The translations under genes and the position numbers were made by a program. The notes below the pieces were generated by a model that had not been told where the DNA came from, ran no database searches, and was given only the letters and a program-made list of their open reading frames with translations. DNA of 64,000 bases from Tetrahymena elliotti 4EA (taxonomy: Eukaryota; Ciliophora; Oligohymenophorea; Hymenostomatida; Tetrahymenidae), in assembly GCA_000231825.2 (NCBI GenBank), contig JH720374.1:204426-268425 (forward strand). Direction: 5' to 3'. Positions 1-12,259 of this stretch are shown here, piece by piece (positions within the stretch are counted from its first letter, which is position 1; every line of letters begins with the position of its first letter).

Positions 1-1964
1 TTTTCTTCTAATTCACTCTATCTTTGGATTGCATCTATATTATTCTAGAATTTTTCTAAACTGAGCTTTCTTGTTTCTCTTCTTGCTTTTTTACGAATAG
101 GAGGGTTATCTAACCCTACTATGGCTACTTGAGTATTTGAAGGTGATCCTAATGATTCATTTTAAGGCTATTCTTGGATCACTTCTTATTAAAATTAAGC
201 TTAAATTGAAGGGACTTGCTAAAGACCTAAATTTATAATGCTATTACTAGTTTGAGTTGTAAATGTTAATTAATTGAAATTCTATTTATTTTCTGGTGAG
301 TTATTTTAAGCACTTCCATTAGAGATATAATCTGTATTACTATGATGGTGAGAGGGACTATTTTCAATAAATACAGATTCAGTCCTGATCGAATTCATCT
401 AGGGCTTATCTCTGATACGATCTGTCATACTCTATCCCTCAAATCTCTTACTACTTGAGTTATTAATCAACCCTTTACTTGCAGAAGCGCTATTACCATT
501 TTGAGATGAGCCTATGGAGGTTACAAGATGGGAATTATAGCTTCCGTAATTTGTTGATGAAGAAATATACTATGGTGAGCCAGCTAAATTTTTGCTAGTA
601 GTTAAGAGATTTCCAATAGAATTCTAATTTACCTTGCTTAAATCAACACGAGTCGAAGTAGAAGATAACATACTTGGATTGATTTATAAATTATTCCTTG
701 ATTAAAAGCTGTTCTCTTTGATATCTATTTATAGAGATTTCTAAGCTTTCATATGAGCTTAATTCGATTTTGTTGAAGAAAGTAGCTTATCCATCTGCGA
801 AGGAGATTTCTTCTAACTGATCTAAAGGTTAGATAGGTTCGAAACGGAAATGTGATTTTTATTTTTTAATCTTGAAGCAGAAGTTGCTTAATTTCGAGTA
901 GACGTTTTCGATAAGTATATATTTTGATTACTGCTATTTAATTAAGGTGAGCGCAATCTTTCATCAACTGTACTATAATTGTTATTAGACGAATTGTTAG
1001 CGTTATTTTGATTAGTTGAAAAATTAAGACTATTTTAATTATTAGCAGAGTTAGTGGATATGCTGTGGATTCTATTTGCTGTGCTTGTTGAATTATGGTT
1101 AGTTGAAGAAATTCCTATTGAGCTAATATTCTACAGTGTTTACTAGATTTACTTAACATTTTAATTTGTCTGATTGGAAGATCCGACATTTAAGTAATTA
1201 TTATTTCCTAAAGAACTTTAATTGCTAGTACTTTGTGAAGATTTGCCTGCTTAGCTTGAACTAATATTAGTATAAGTTTGAGCCGAGCTCTAAATTTTTG
1301 TAGGTGAACTACTAATAGAGTTCATCGATATTTAATTACTATAACTAAAATGAGGTTACGATTATACTGCTTAATAAGTCTATGGAGGAGGTGATAACAA
1401 ATTTTAAGGGGCATTATTTGTTACACTTAATAGTAAATTCTATGATTGATTATTTTGCTATAGTGACTAAATATTAACTATTGAGTTTTTAGTTTTCTTT
1501 AACTCTTACTCTTTGCCTTCATTAAGCACTTTTGATGTGTTAAAGGTATATTATTTCAAATTATTTGGTGGGCTAACTGTGCTAAGTGAAATTAAGCTAG
1601 GAACCGTCATAGAAGGTTCTGGCTTTTTTAATGATAGCACAGGTGTCTATATAACTGATTACAAATTAGACTGAGGTTAACTTGGAGCTTATGACTATTA
1701 ATCACCTAAATCCCCAATGTTAAATGTTGCTACTTTCACAACAGGTGAGGGCTTTACTAATTTGAGTGAGTTTGCATAAGAAAAACATTTGCATGGCTAA
1801 AGATCTGGAGATGTAAGCAACTCTTTGAATTTAAACCATTCTGTTTTTGAATAATTTTTGAGGGGTTCATCCATAATCTCAAGAATCTTCTCAAAGTATA
1901 TTGTGAGAGACTCAATGATAAAAAATAAATCTGTATCACTATTCCTTTTTTATGAAGCAGACAT
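1..1964 (-). CDS. Asn/Ser/Gln-rich hypothetical protein, 3' end outside window
   Basis: About 654 codons read open on the minus strand from ATG at 1964 to the window edge with TAA/TAG as Gln, and no TGA interrupts the frame. No intron is needed. The first ~75 residues (starting MSASQKRNSDTDLFFIIES) look like a small folded, partly helical domain with two nearby Cys. After that the protein is low complexity, with long Asn, Ser, Gln and Thr tracts and scattered Pro. The last visible part, below about position 120, becomes charged (KKARRETRKLSLEKF) and may begin a coiled coil or a basic binding segment. Composition like this is common in ciliate regulatory and RNA-associated proteins but does not identify a function. 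I do not recognise the family. The C-terminus lies outside the window. Confidence 0.8.
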
Positions 1965-3281
1965 TTCAAATAATATTTTGTCTTTTTTTTTAGATTATGA
2001 GTATTAGGATAAGTGAGAAATGAATATATTTTGCTATTAAGGTTTTTAAACTAGCTTTTTTATTTGGTTTCTTCTTTCCTTTATGGTGCTAACTTTGTTG
2101 ATTGCCTTCTTTTCCTTCTTTTTTTAATTGCTTTTAAAATTTATTATCTTCTTTTTTTATTAAATATCAGTGAAATTCTTTTCTTTGTTTTTTCTGGCTA
2201 TTTAGTTAATTTAATTTCGCTTTAATTATTTGTTTCCATATATATTCTTGTTTGATTAATATATTGATTGCAAGATAGCAATCGAGTAAAATTTATGTAT
2301 GCATTTTTTATTAATCTTAAGGAAACAAATTTCAATGATCAAAACCAATTAGATTTATTAAAAGATTTTTGAATCAAAGGATAGAATGGTTTGTAAATGT
2401 ATAAATTGATTGATTTTTGATAAAGGGAATTTGAATTTGACTGACTAAAAGAGAGGCTAAAAAGCAATTTATGATTGATTAATATATTTTAATATAAACC
2501 TGAAAGAGTTTGAATAATTTTAATATAAACTAAGTCCACTACCAGTTTGATTTTTCCTACTAAAGATCATCACAGTGAAAAAAAGCATATTACCAAAAAA
2601 TCATGAGCAGATATAAAAAAAATTCAAGCTTTAAAAATGTATGAAGTAGTTGCTCAAATCATAATATTATTCATAATATTTGGGTTTAATTAAAAATTTT
2701 TTGGTTGGATATTATTTAGTGAAATATTTATAACAAAATTATTAATTTTCTGGTGCGAACTAGTGAATTTTAATAAAATGTAAAAGTATAATTTTTGTAA
2801 TGATGAAATTATCATTCCATTTCGCTTTCTCAAAAAAATTTATTTCAAAATCTCTTACTTTAATTTTCATTAATTAACATAATTTTCGAATTCAGAAAAG
2901 AGATTATTTTTAATATAAGAATAATTTATTTGCATCCTGTAATTACATTTAGTGTGGTTGCTTGAAAGCTAATAATACACTTTTAAATTGTTCAAGAGCA
3001 AATCTGATAAAACTCGGAAAATTAATTATCAAGTTTAAATAATGCAATTTTCTTAATTATCTCATTGATTTTTCATGTTAAAATTTCTTCTAAGTATTTT
3101 GATTATTCTTAATAGAATTTTATCATTTAAGATAGAAGATAAATTACTGTCTCTAAATTTTAATAGATTAATTTCATAATATCAATTTTGAAATATTAAA
3201 TTTCATTGAAAATACATTAAATTTAATTTGAATATAAAATATCATAGCCACTCTTAATTTAACTAAAAAATATTTATTGAT
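1965..3281. other. AT-rich intergenic region
   Basis: This stretch separates the 5' end of the Asn/Ser-rich gene from the 3' end of the EF-hand kinase gene. It consists of T-rich and A-rich runs with no sustained open frame in the ciliate code and no RNA gene that I can see. The part nearest 1965 should hold the promoter and 5' UTR of the minus-strand gene. No defined element stands out. Confidence 0.6.
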
Positions 3282-5900
3282 TCATTCAGTAATTTGAAGT
3301 CCATCAAAGAAGTCTATATAGTTAATCTATTTTGTAAAAATTTAATTTGATATTTACAAACATAAAAAGTAAATATTACTTATTCTGATTAATCATCATT
3401 CATCAAACCTAAAATCTATTCAGCAGAAATCTCACCCAAAGGTAAATTTCCATTTTGAAGCAAATCTGTAAATTCATTTACATTTATTATTCCATTTCCA
3501 TTCTAATCCAATTGCTAAAAGGCTTATAAAATCATATTCTTGTTCTTAATTGAAAATTGTTCTGCAAATGCTTGAATAAATTCTAAATTTACAATTATTA
3601 GGAGTTTATTTGATTGTGTTACTTATAATATTAAATGGTTTTACCTTCTTAACTTACTTCACCAGAATTATCTCCATCCATCTTTTAGAAAATTTCTGTC
3701 AATTCCTCATTAGTAAATTTATTCGCTCCAGATTAAAATCTTGCCATTCCTATAATTAAAAATAAATAATTAAAACAAATTCAATATTTAAGTATTATTT
3801 AAACTTCAACCTGTCAACAATTCATCTAAAGAAAGCTAACCATTTCCATTTTCATCAATAACTTTGAAGACCTTTATTAATTCAAAATAATTTATTCAAT
3901 TAAAAAATCTATTTTAATTATAATTTTAGTTTTACTGCATGAAGTTTTTCTATATAGTGGTTAGGAATTTTACCTACCATACACATAACCATTCTCCTTT
4001 TTAACTTTTCTTCTTCTAATAAGCTCCTTCTTTTCTCATCTTCCTCTTACAGAATTCTCAATCTTTCTTATTCTTCTTATTCTCTTCTCAATCTTTCTTA
4101 TTCTTCTTACATTCTCCTCATTTCCTCTTCAAGTCGTCTTCTCTCTTCTTCTTCTTCTTCTTATTACCTCTTTAATGCAAGTAATCTCTATTCTTCTTCA
4201 TAATCAATTTCGTCAATACTTTTTTATTTTCAAATATACAGTTTTTAATTATGAAACTTTAATTTATTTGTAAAATTTCTTAAAAAATGTTTTTCAAAAA
4301 AGTAGAGTTGAGTTTACAATTTCGAATAAAAATTTTTTAAATTAGCAAATGTTTTTTCTGTCAATGATTAATCAAACTAAGGAGAGTTCTCAGACTAAAT
4401 TATCCACTCATGATCTAAACATTACTTAACACTTATTCTCTTTCTTTCATTTTTAGTTAGGAGTTTAGACAATAAATCTTTTAGCTTTAAAAAATTTTTA
4501 AATATTTTAAGTTTATTAAAAGGTTGAAATATATATAAGTAAATTATATTTAATATTTATTGAATAATTGGTTTTTAATAACTATTGTAAAATAGGTAAA
4601 GAAAAAATAAATTATTTTATAAAGAAATTTAATCTATCCTATTTTGTATTGATATCACTTATTATTTAATACATTATTTTTGATTTGCTTTTGATAATTC
4701 ATTCAAAAAATATTTAAAATAAAGTTTTCTATCAAAAAAATAAATACTTAACACTTAATTAAGCTAAAAAACCTCAACAAAATTTTTCATAGTATTCTGT
4801 TAAGTTGACCAATTTAGTTTTTAAAAATAAATAGATAAATAAATAATTTAGTTTACTTCAATACTGCAATTATGGAAACACTGCTTAGTGAATGTAAATA
4901 TACCCTTTTTTATTTAATCTAGAGATTTTTGAGGATCTTAACTCTAAAAAGGATGATAACCAGAAAATAAAATATACAAAAAGACACCTACATTCCAACT
5001 ATTGCTGATTTCTAGATTTCTTCCTTCCAATTACTCTGGGGCTAAATAAGGTAACTTTAGTGTTTTAATTAGAAAGTTAATTAATTAATTAATTAAAAAC
5101 TTTTAAAAATTTAATAAATCAATTGATTACCTCTTGAATTGATGGTAATTATGATTAAGATTATTTTTTATCTTTTCCTAATAAATTAATTCCCAAATCA
5201 ATCAATTTAACAGAGTTATCATCATTTTTATACTTCAGCAATATTTTAGAGGATTTTATATTCCTATTTTCCAAAATATTTTATTTTTTACTTTCTTAAA
5301 TTAATTTTAATAGTTAAATACTAATGAATTAATGCTTTTTAATGACTATGAAGTAATGCAGAACAAATCTGTTAAATTATTTTTGCACATTGCCTTTCAT
5401 TGTAGTTCTACTTCTTTGCTACAAATTCAAGTACTCCTCCGCCTTAGCAATACCTATTTAAAATGGTAAATAATTCAAAAAAAAAAAAAATTTATTGTAA
5501 AATACTCTTCAACAATAAAGAATTTATCTTGATTTTCATAAACTTAGAAAACCTTTAGAATATTAGGATGATCCTTCAATAAAACGATAATTATTAGATA
5601 AATACTATTTATTAATATAAAGGTTTACAATTTTAACTACCACTCCCATGTCTTAATAGAACTGACTTATGTTAAGAATATACTTTTTTTATATTTCCTT
5701 TATAATAAATTTTTCTCCTATATAGTAATAATAATAAAATATTTAAATTTCTTTGCTACATTTGTCACTAAATGAGATAATATACTAGAAATTTTATGTT
5801 CTACTAATGATATCTATCCTGTTGCAGATACCTTAATAACTTTTTTGAATTCGTAGTATTGTTCCACATTTTCTAAAGAATATTTTATAAAGAATTGCAT
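3282..5900 (-). CDS. CDPK-like protein: degenerate kinase domain, Glu-rich coiled coil, four EF-hands
   Basis: This multi-exon gene starts at ATG 5900 and ends at TGA 3282. In order it encodes an N-lobe with an altered glycine loop (KVSATGQISLVEH) and the ATP-anchoring Lys (FIIKEIQK). Next come an HPNI motif, a catalytic-loop region, DLG in place of DFG, and an APE motif (YLAPEQLEG). The C-lobe segment reads NSWNVGVFLYILFSGYHPF. A Glu/Arg/Gln-rich coiled coil of ~75 residues and four EF-hands follow. Loops 1-3 are canonical (DENGNGQLSLDE, DGDNSGEVSQEE, DQNGNGIINVNE), and the fourth is degenerate and contains INYIDFFDGL. This is the order of calcium-dependent protein kinases, but with a long coiled-coil junction. 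Splicing the intron between 5331 and 5264 gives IHQN where HRD is expected, so the catalytic Asp is Asn, and the following PEN reads SSK. I infer an inactive or unusual Ca2+-responsive pseudokinase. Exon joins were chosen by phase and domain continuity. Confidence 0.8.
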
Positions 5901-8211
5901 TTTAATAAATTAATTTACAAGTAACTATATAAGATGGTTTAGAGGTACTTATACTCTACTTTTTCATTTTAATTCTACTTGATTTTTTTATCTGCTTGTT
6001 ATATGGCCCAAAGATTAATATTAATTTGATATAATTAACTATCTTTGAGATATATTATCCCTAGATTTTATTAGTGAAAATTTATATTGTTAATATAAAG
6101 AATAATTTAAAAAATAGCAAGTCATATTTAAATAAAACATAAATTTAATAAAATTATTTTTAATAATTCTTAAATTAACAATATTAAGTTATTTTTTGAA
6201 TAATCAATCAAGAAAGATAATTAATTTTGATAGAAGTGGATTCTAATCTTAATACATTCAAATATTTTAGATGAATTTTAATAGATTATTAGAAAGCAAT
6301 GTTGTTTATTTAAATGAAGTAAAAATCAAAAAGCTGAAGAAAAATCATCAAAAAAAGTCAATATTCTTCATTCATTCATTAAAATAATGATCTAAAGCTA
6401 ATTGAATTGAATTTAATGATAATTGTATAAAAAACAAATATATTTGTATGAGAAATATTTTATTGAATAATTATCTTTTTTTAGATTAAATTTTTTATTC
6501 TAACTTATTTTACTTTATTTTTTTCAAAGTTTTTTACTTTCAAAAAATAAAAACGGGCAAAGAAAAAAAAATTTATTATCAAATTTAGGTCATTAGGAAG
6601 CTCTTTTATTTTACAAGAGAGTTATCAAAAACTAATTTCTTTTTTTATCATAAATATTTTTTTTAATTAGAAGTATTTGGTGGTTATTTAGATTTATTTT
6701 GGTTAAATAAACAAATATTTCTCATCTTTTTTATATTAAATTTGCTAAAATTTTTTAAAATAATATATGTTGCTTAAAGTTGATGTATATTTTTATGAAA
6801 AGTATTTGTTAATTTTAAGATTGTAAATTAAAATTAATCAAAAGTAGTAAAATTAAAAATATTTTTTTAACTCTATTTAATGTAAGTAAGAAATATGTAT
6901 TTGCTTTCAAACATAAATTATATGATTTCATTCAGATATATTATTTATCTTTCTTCATTAAAAGCTTATTTACTAAGGATATAACTTTAAATATAATTTT
7001 GACATTATTTTTGAAGTTAACTAGTTAATCAATCAAGTTCTAAGCCTTATGAAACTAATTAAATAGTAAGACGTAATATACTGTATCAAAGTATTTATGA
7101 TATTGAAAATAAAAACATTTTGGAAATATGAATCGGATAACTAACTACTTTGTAAATATACTAGTAAGATTTAGGATTTCCAATAATATTAATCATTAAA
7201 AACAGTATTTTTTTCCACAATAATAATAATTTACTTAAACATTGGAACTGCATCTATTAATAAATAAATTAACTTAAGTTGAAAATGAAGGAGAGAAGGA
7301 CATACCACATAAAAGAAGAAGGTCAGAATTTATTTTTTAAAACTTAAATTTGTAAATATCAATCAAATTTTGTTACATTAATTAATGTAAGCAAATTAAG
7401 TTCAAGTAAAATAATTATCTTAATCAGGTATTTCTTTATGATAACAGAGAGGAATTAATAGCTTAATTAGTTTTAAAATACTACTAATTTTGGTTTTTAA
7501 AATTAGTGAAATCAAATATTAATGAGTTAGTTAAAATGTTGTTTAGAATATACATTTTTAAATAATTACTTTCTTTTCAAAGAAAATAAAAGAATATTAT
7601 TTATTATTAGCAATTTCCTTTTCTGATCAAATTAATTAATTTCCTCTGAGGTATTTTTATTTTAACTATTCTCTATAAATCCACCAATGGTGGAATAAAA
7701 TTTATCATAAATAAAATATTTGAAATATTAATGGGTCAGAAGTTGGAGTGATGTGATGTGATATTTGTGTAAAAGAATTTTGTAAGAAAGGATAAGTACA
7801 TTTATATATTCATATATAATTTTTCAAAATCAATTTAAGTAAATAAAACTATAAATATTTTATATATGAGATTATTATCAAATCTTATTTTTAGCGAAAG
7901 AGCTTCTCATGCATAGTTCATGATTTTGTTAATTTATCAAAGAGGAATTCAGTATATTATAAATCATATTTCTCTGATTATATTTTTCTTATTATCTTAA
8001 AAAATTTTTCAACTAAATAGTTATTCTTTTATTTTTTTTATATTCAGATATACATGCTTTCATTTGCTGAATTAGTCTTTTAAAAAAGTAGATTAAAAAT
8101 GGTACAGGTAATTAATGAACAAGCAGGATAGTTTAATAGTTGTTGGTAAATAGTATGTTTATATAGATTTATAAATCTGCTTGTTTCACTTTTATCTGCA
8201 AAAGTTAATAC
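5901..8211. other. Long AT-rich intergenic region
   Basis: About 2.3 kb without a supportable gene. It contains homopolymer A/T runs and short repeats (for example attcattcatt near 6370), and all frames are interrupted by TGA or lack codon structure. The proximal ~200 bases upstream of 5900 are the likely promoter of the CDPK-like gene. Nothing else is recognisable. Confidence 0.55.
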
Positions 8212-8595
8212 TCAACATATTTATAGAGAAGTGACTTCATCTTAGAATTAGTTATTTTTAATCTACTCAAGTTTAGCAAAAGCATCTATTAAATCTTAAG
8301 GAGAATCATCCTCTGACTATTCCTTAGAATATTTATTTAAGTTAGCCTTTGAAAAGTGACTCTTCATATCTTTAGGTGTAAGCTTTAAACGATAAACAGG
8401 TCTTTCTTCATATTAGTATTATTGCATCTCTGTCTGATTTTGAAATATTGTTGTTATTTATTTAATAATTTTTTAGTTGTTTTTTTTTTTTGAAATATTA
8501 ATTATTTATTAAACTAAATAGATATCTATTCCTTTATTTAATAACGCTAAATTTTGTATCAGTTTCTAATGATTTTTCACAGGTGATGACACCAT
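8212..8595 (-). CDS. Small 100-residue hypothetical protein, two exons
   Basis: ATG at 8595 (context CACCATGG) opens an exon of 27 codons (MVSSPVKNHQKLIQNLALL...). An AT-rich intron with a poly-A run follows, and the second exon of 73 codons ends at TGA 8212. The joined protein is 100 aa, helical, soluble and charged. It has a PVYRLKLTPKDMKSHF stretch, an acidic Ser/Glu/Asp patch and a C-terminal helix, with no signal peptide or membrane segment. The second exon is cleanly open and its codon use contrasts with the flanking AT-only DNA, which supports a real gene. Size and composition would fit a small cytoskeletal or ciliary accessory protein, but that is only a guess and I do not recognise the family. 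The splice join was inferred from phase and GT...AG. Confidence 0.6.
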
Positions 8596-10137
8596 GGTGG
8601 AGTAAATAAAATAAATATTCTTTCTATTAATTAATATACTTTATAAGATAAAATTATGTAAATTACTAGTAGATTATCTTATAAATTATCAATATAAATT
8701 AAATTTTTGTACCTTCACCAACCAAAAATAACATTCTATAAAAACAAAACATGAAATAAATAGAGCTAAGGTTAAAAGACACTTTTTATTTTTTCTATTA
8801 CCATTTTTAGTCAAAGTATTATTTGGTTAAGATCTGATAATTTTTTTAAAGCTATTTGAACAAACAATTGATTTTATCAAAGACACCAAATTTAAAACTC
8901 TTGATCGTCATAGAAATTGATAAATTGTCATAAATATTTGCATATTATTAAAATCAATGACAAAATAATTATTAAAATGCGTAAATTGTTTGCAGTATAA
9001 TTTATTTTTATATAATTTTATTTTTATAAAATTATACTTAATGGGCATATGATATTTAAATTATTATTTTAGTCTTATATTTACTCTAATTTAAGTGTAA
9101 GTCTGCAATTAATAATATTTAGCCACTTATTTAAACTAGGTATTATTAATTCTACTCAATCACAAATCATAATTTTTATACAATCTAATCTTCTTAATTT
9201 CGTCACTTTAATCTTAAATATTATAATTAAATGCATTAATAACCTCTAATTAATAGAAATCTTATATTTAAAATTATACTTTATAAAATTTATTATTTAA
9301 AAATATTATTTTATGAATTCAAAAAATAATAATAAAATGTTTCAGCCAATATTTTTTTTGTAAATTAATTTCTTTAGTTTTATCTCTTATTTTTTTGAAA
9401 AGTCAAGTATTAATAAAGAAATTTGTCTTTTAAGTTAGAGAATATTTCAAATAAAATGATATTTCTTTTTTAATTCAGTTAGTCTAACAAATAATAAGTT
9501 TAATAGGAAAAAAACTGTCATGGTATTTAACTTATTTAATGTTTAAAGATAAACGCTTTTACACTTATTCCCTTATTTCCAAATAGTAAACTATCTAAAA
9601 AGAATTTAATATAGACGTTTTCGACTTTTAAAATAGCCTATTTATTGCTCATAGAAAGAAAATTTATTAACTTCTTACTTTTTTAATTTACAAATTATAT
9701 TAACAATTTTTTAATCAATTCATGTTAATAAAAGTAAAAGTTTATAACTAATTCTTACTATTTATAGTATATTCTTCTAGATGAACGTAATTTTCTATTA
9801 CCTTAAAGCCTGTACATATTTGTATTAAGAATTTTTTTATTTTTAGTTTTAGGTAAGTAATTTTAAAAATAAATTTTAAATTGTTTTGTTGCTAAAGGGC
9901 TTAGTAATAGGAGCATTTGCAGGATAACTTATATTGAGAAATTTAATATCATATTTTGGTCTTAACAATACCCAAAATCTAAATATTTATTATAAAGTGC
10001 TTATTTTACGTAGATTTTAGTTTTAAAATTAATTTTTATTGATTTAATTCAAAAAAATGATTTTTTAAAATTTAGTTCATTGTTAATTATAGAAAGATGC
10101 ACAAAATACAAATTCATATTCTATAAATTTTAATTAT
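8596..10137. other. AT-rich intergenic region
   Basis: This lies between the start of the 100-aa gene and the 3' end of the first acyl-CoA synthetase. It is mostly non-coding in appearance. A weak + strand possibility near 9781-9970 (a short hydrophobic Gly-rich segment after a possible intron) is discussed under rejected items. Confidence 0.5.
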
Positions 10138-12259
10138 TCAATAAGTTCTTATTTTATATTAATCAAATGCTTTAGGATTTAATATTAGTTCTTTTTTCAA
10201 TTCATCAAGCATTTTAAATTTTTAAGGCTTTCCTGTAACAGTCAATGGAAATTCATCAACAAATTTAGCATATTTAGGAACTTTGTAGTGAGCTATTTAC
10301 CCTTTGCAAAACTCAAATATATCTTTACCTTCTAATATACAATCTTATTTTAATTTAATTAAAGCAAAGGTTTCCTCTCCAAACTTTTCATCTGGAACCC
10401 CTAAAACTTAAACATCTTAGATACTTTTATGAGATCTCAAATATTCTTCTATTTCCCTACAAATTATATAAAAAAATTATATCTTAACTGCAAGCAAAAT
10501 AATTATTTATTTTACTTTGGATAAATATTTTCACCACCTCTTATGATCATTTCTTTAAGCCTACCCACAATTTTCATATAACCTCTTTCATCTAAAACTC
10601 CCATATCTCCTGTTTTAAGCCATTGATCTTGGTCTATTGTCTTACTAGTAGCTTTTCTATCACCCCAATATTTCTCCATCACCCCAAATCCTCTTATGCA
10701 AATTTCTCCTGATTCTCCAACAGGGACAATATGACCCTTTTTGTTTATAATCTTAACTTCTGAATGAGGGAATATTGTTCCAACAGTTGTACATTTATCT
10801 TGTAGACTATCATTTTGATTTGTCTAAAAAATGATTGGGGAAACCTCTGTTTATCCATAGCAAATCTAAATGTTTGGTACATCCCATTCAGAAATTAATT
10901 TACTCATTAAAGCCTTTTATAAAAAAATCATTTATAACTTATTTTAACTTCATTTATATTTTCTAAACGAGATAAATTTTGTTTTGATGGATAGATAGAT
11001 TTCTACTTAATTTATTGATCAGAAATTAAAGTTGTTAAGTTTATGAATTAATTAATTTCAAATCTTAAATGCACATTAAAAAAATAACTAATTTAAGTTT
11101 AATAAATACCTATGGACATAAAGCTCCAGACATAACACCTTTTTTCAAAGAAGAATAGCTGTAAATAGAAGGGTTAGATTCGTATTCTTTAATGTATTCT
11201 AAAAACATTGTAGGGACTCCATAAATAGATGTGCATTTATATTTTGTTACTGATTCCATTGCTTTCTTAGCACTAAATCCCTCGCTTGGCATCACTACTG
11301 TAGAACCAAAATTTATTGCACACAGATTACCTAATACCATTCCAAAGCAGTGATATAAAGGTACAGGAACACAAATAATATCTTTTTCACTATAACTTAA
11401 TCTATTACCGATGAAGTAAGAATCATTTAAGATGTTAAAATGAGTTAAAGTTGCTCCTTTAGGAAGACCTGTAGTTCCAGATGTGAACTAAATGTTTGTT
11501 GCATCATCAGGACTTGAAATATTCATAATACGGTCCAGGGCTTTATAATCTTTTGATCCTCCCATTTAAATTACATCTTTATAGTTTATCATTCCAGGAG
11601 TAACTTCATCATCAATACGAATCAAATATTTAAGAGAAGGTAACTTTTGAGATTTAAGTGATCCAAATTTGCTAGTTTTTAGTTCAGGAGCTAAGTCATT
11701 AATAATTTAGATGTAATTGCTCTTTTTATGATGAGAAGCAAGAACCAAAGCTTTGCATCCAACTTTTAAAATAAAAAATAAATAGATATTAGATTTTATA
11801 GATAAAATAATTGTATGAAATGTTAAAACTATTAATTTTAAAACCTTTGTTTAGACAATATTCAAGTTCATGTTCTTGATAGGCAGGGTTTATGTTTACA
11901 AGAATTAAATCAGCCATAGAAGCTGCAAATTAAGTAATACACCACTCATAGTTATTGGGAGAATAAATACCAATTCTGTCTCCTTTTTTTAAACCCATGT
12001 TTAGTAGACCAGCAGCAAACTTTTAAATTTCTAAGAAATATTCTTGGTAAGTAAATATTTTATTTTACTCATGAGAGATCAATGCTTGATTATCAGGAAA
12101 TTTTTCAGTTGTTTATCTGAGCTTTTATCCAATAGTAAGGTACTACAAAGGGATATTTGAAGTTCCATTCAAGTAAGACATCTTTTTTAAATGAGATTAT
12201 GAACGAGTAGTTGTTAATTTAGACTGGCATTAGCTTAGTCTGATAAGCTTTTTCATCAT
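10138..12259 (-). CDS. Acyl-CoA synthetase (ACSF2-like), mitochondrial-type N-terminus
   Basis: This AMP-forming acyl-CoA ligase activates a fatty acid to acyl-AMP and then to acyl-CoA. Four exons run from ATG 12259 to TGA 10138. All ANL-superfamily motifs are present: P-loop [29 protein letters not shown], hinge [17 protein letters not shown], and the catalytic Lys in [20 protein letters not shown] and GVPTMFLEYI resemble the ACSF2/medium-chain branch. Length is ~580 residues, as expected. The first ~28 residues (MMKKLIRLSQCQSKLTTTRS) are basic, rich in Ser/Thr and free of acidic residues, like a mitochondrial targeting peptide. I chose this start because it stays in frame with the internal Met that aligns with the start of the paralogue at 16988-19313. 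Introns lie near 10460-10515, 10915-11110 and 11765-11845. Substrate chain length cannot be read from the sequence. Confidence 0.93.

Noticed and set aside
5245..5275. Reading NRN as the kinase catalytic loop with no intron at this point
   Set aside because: A GT...AG intron (5264-5331) joins IH to the downstream exon in phase and gives IHQN, which aligns better. The catalytic Asp is absent in either reading.
6360..6380. attcattcatt repeat considered as a telomere-like or CRISPR-like element
   Set aside because: Too short, not the C4A2 telomeric repeat of Tetrahymena, and eukaryotic nuclear DNA is not expected to hold CRISPR arrays. No spaced repeats are seen.
9781..9970. Possible small + strand gene with a hydrophobic Gly-rich segment (GLVIGAFAGQLILRNLISYF) after an intron gtaagt...aaag
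   Set aside because: The frame runs on without a clear stop into the 3' end of the acyl-CoA synthetase and has no recognisable partner exons. It could be a short inner-membrane protein, but the evidence is too weak to call it.
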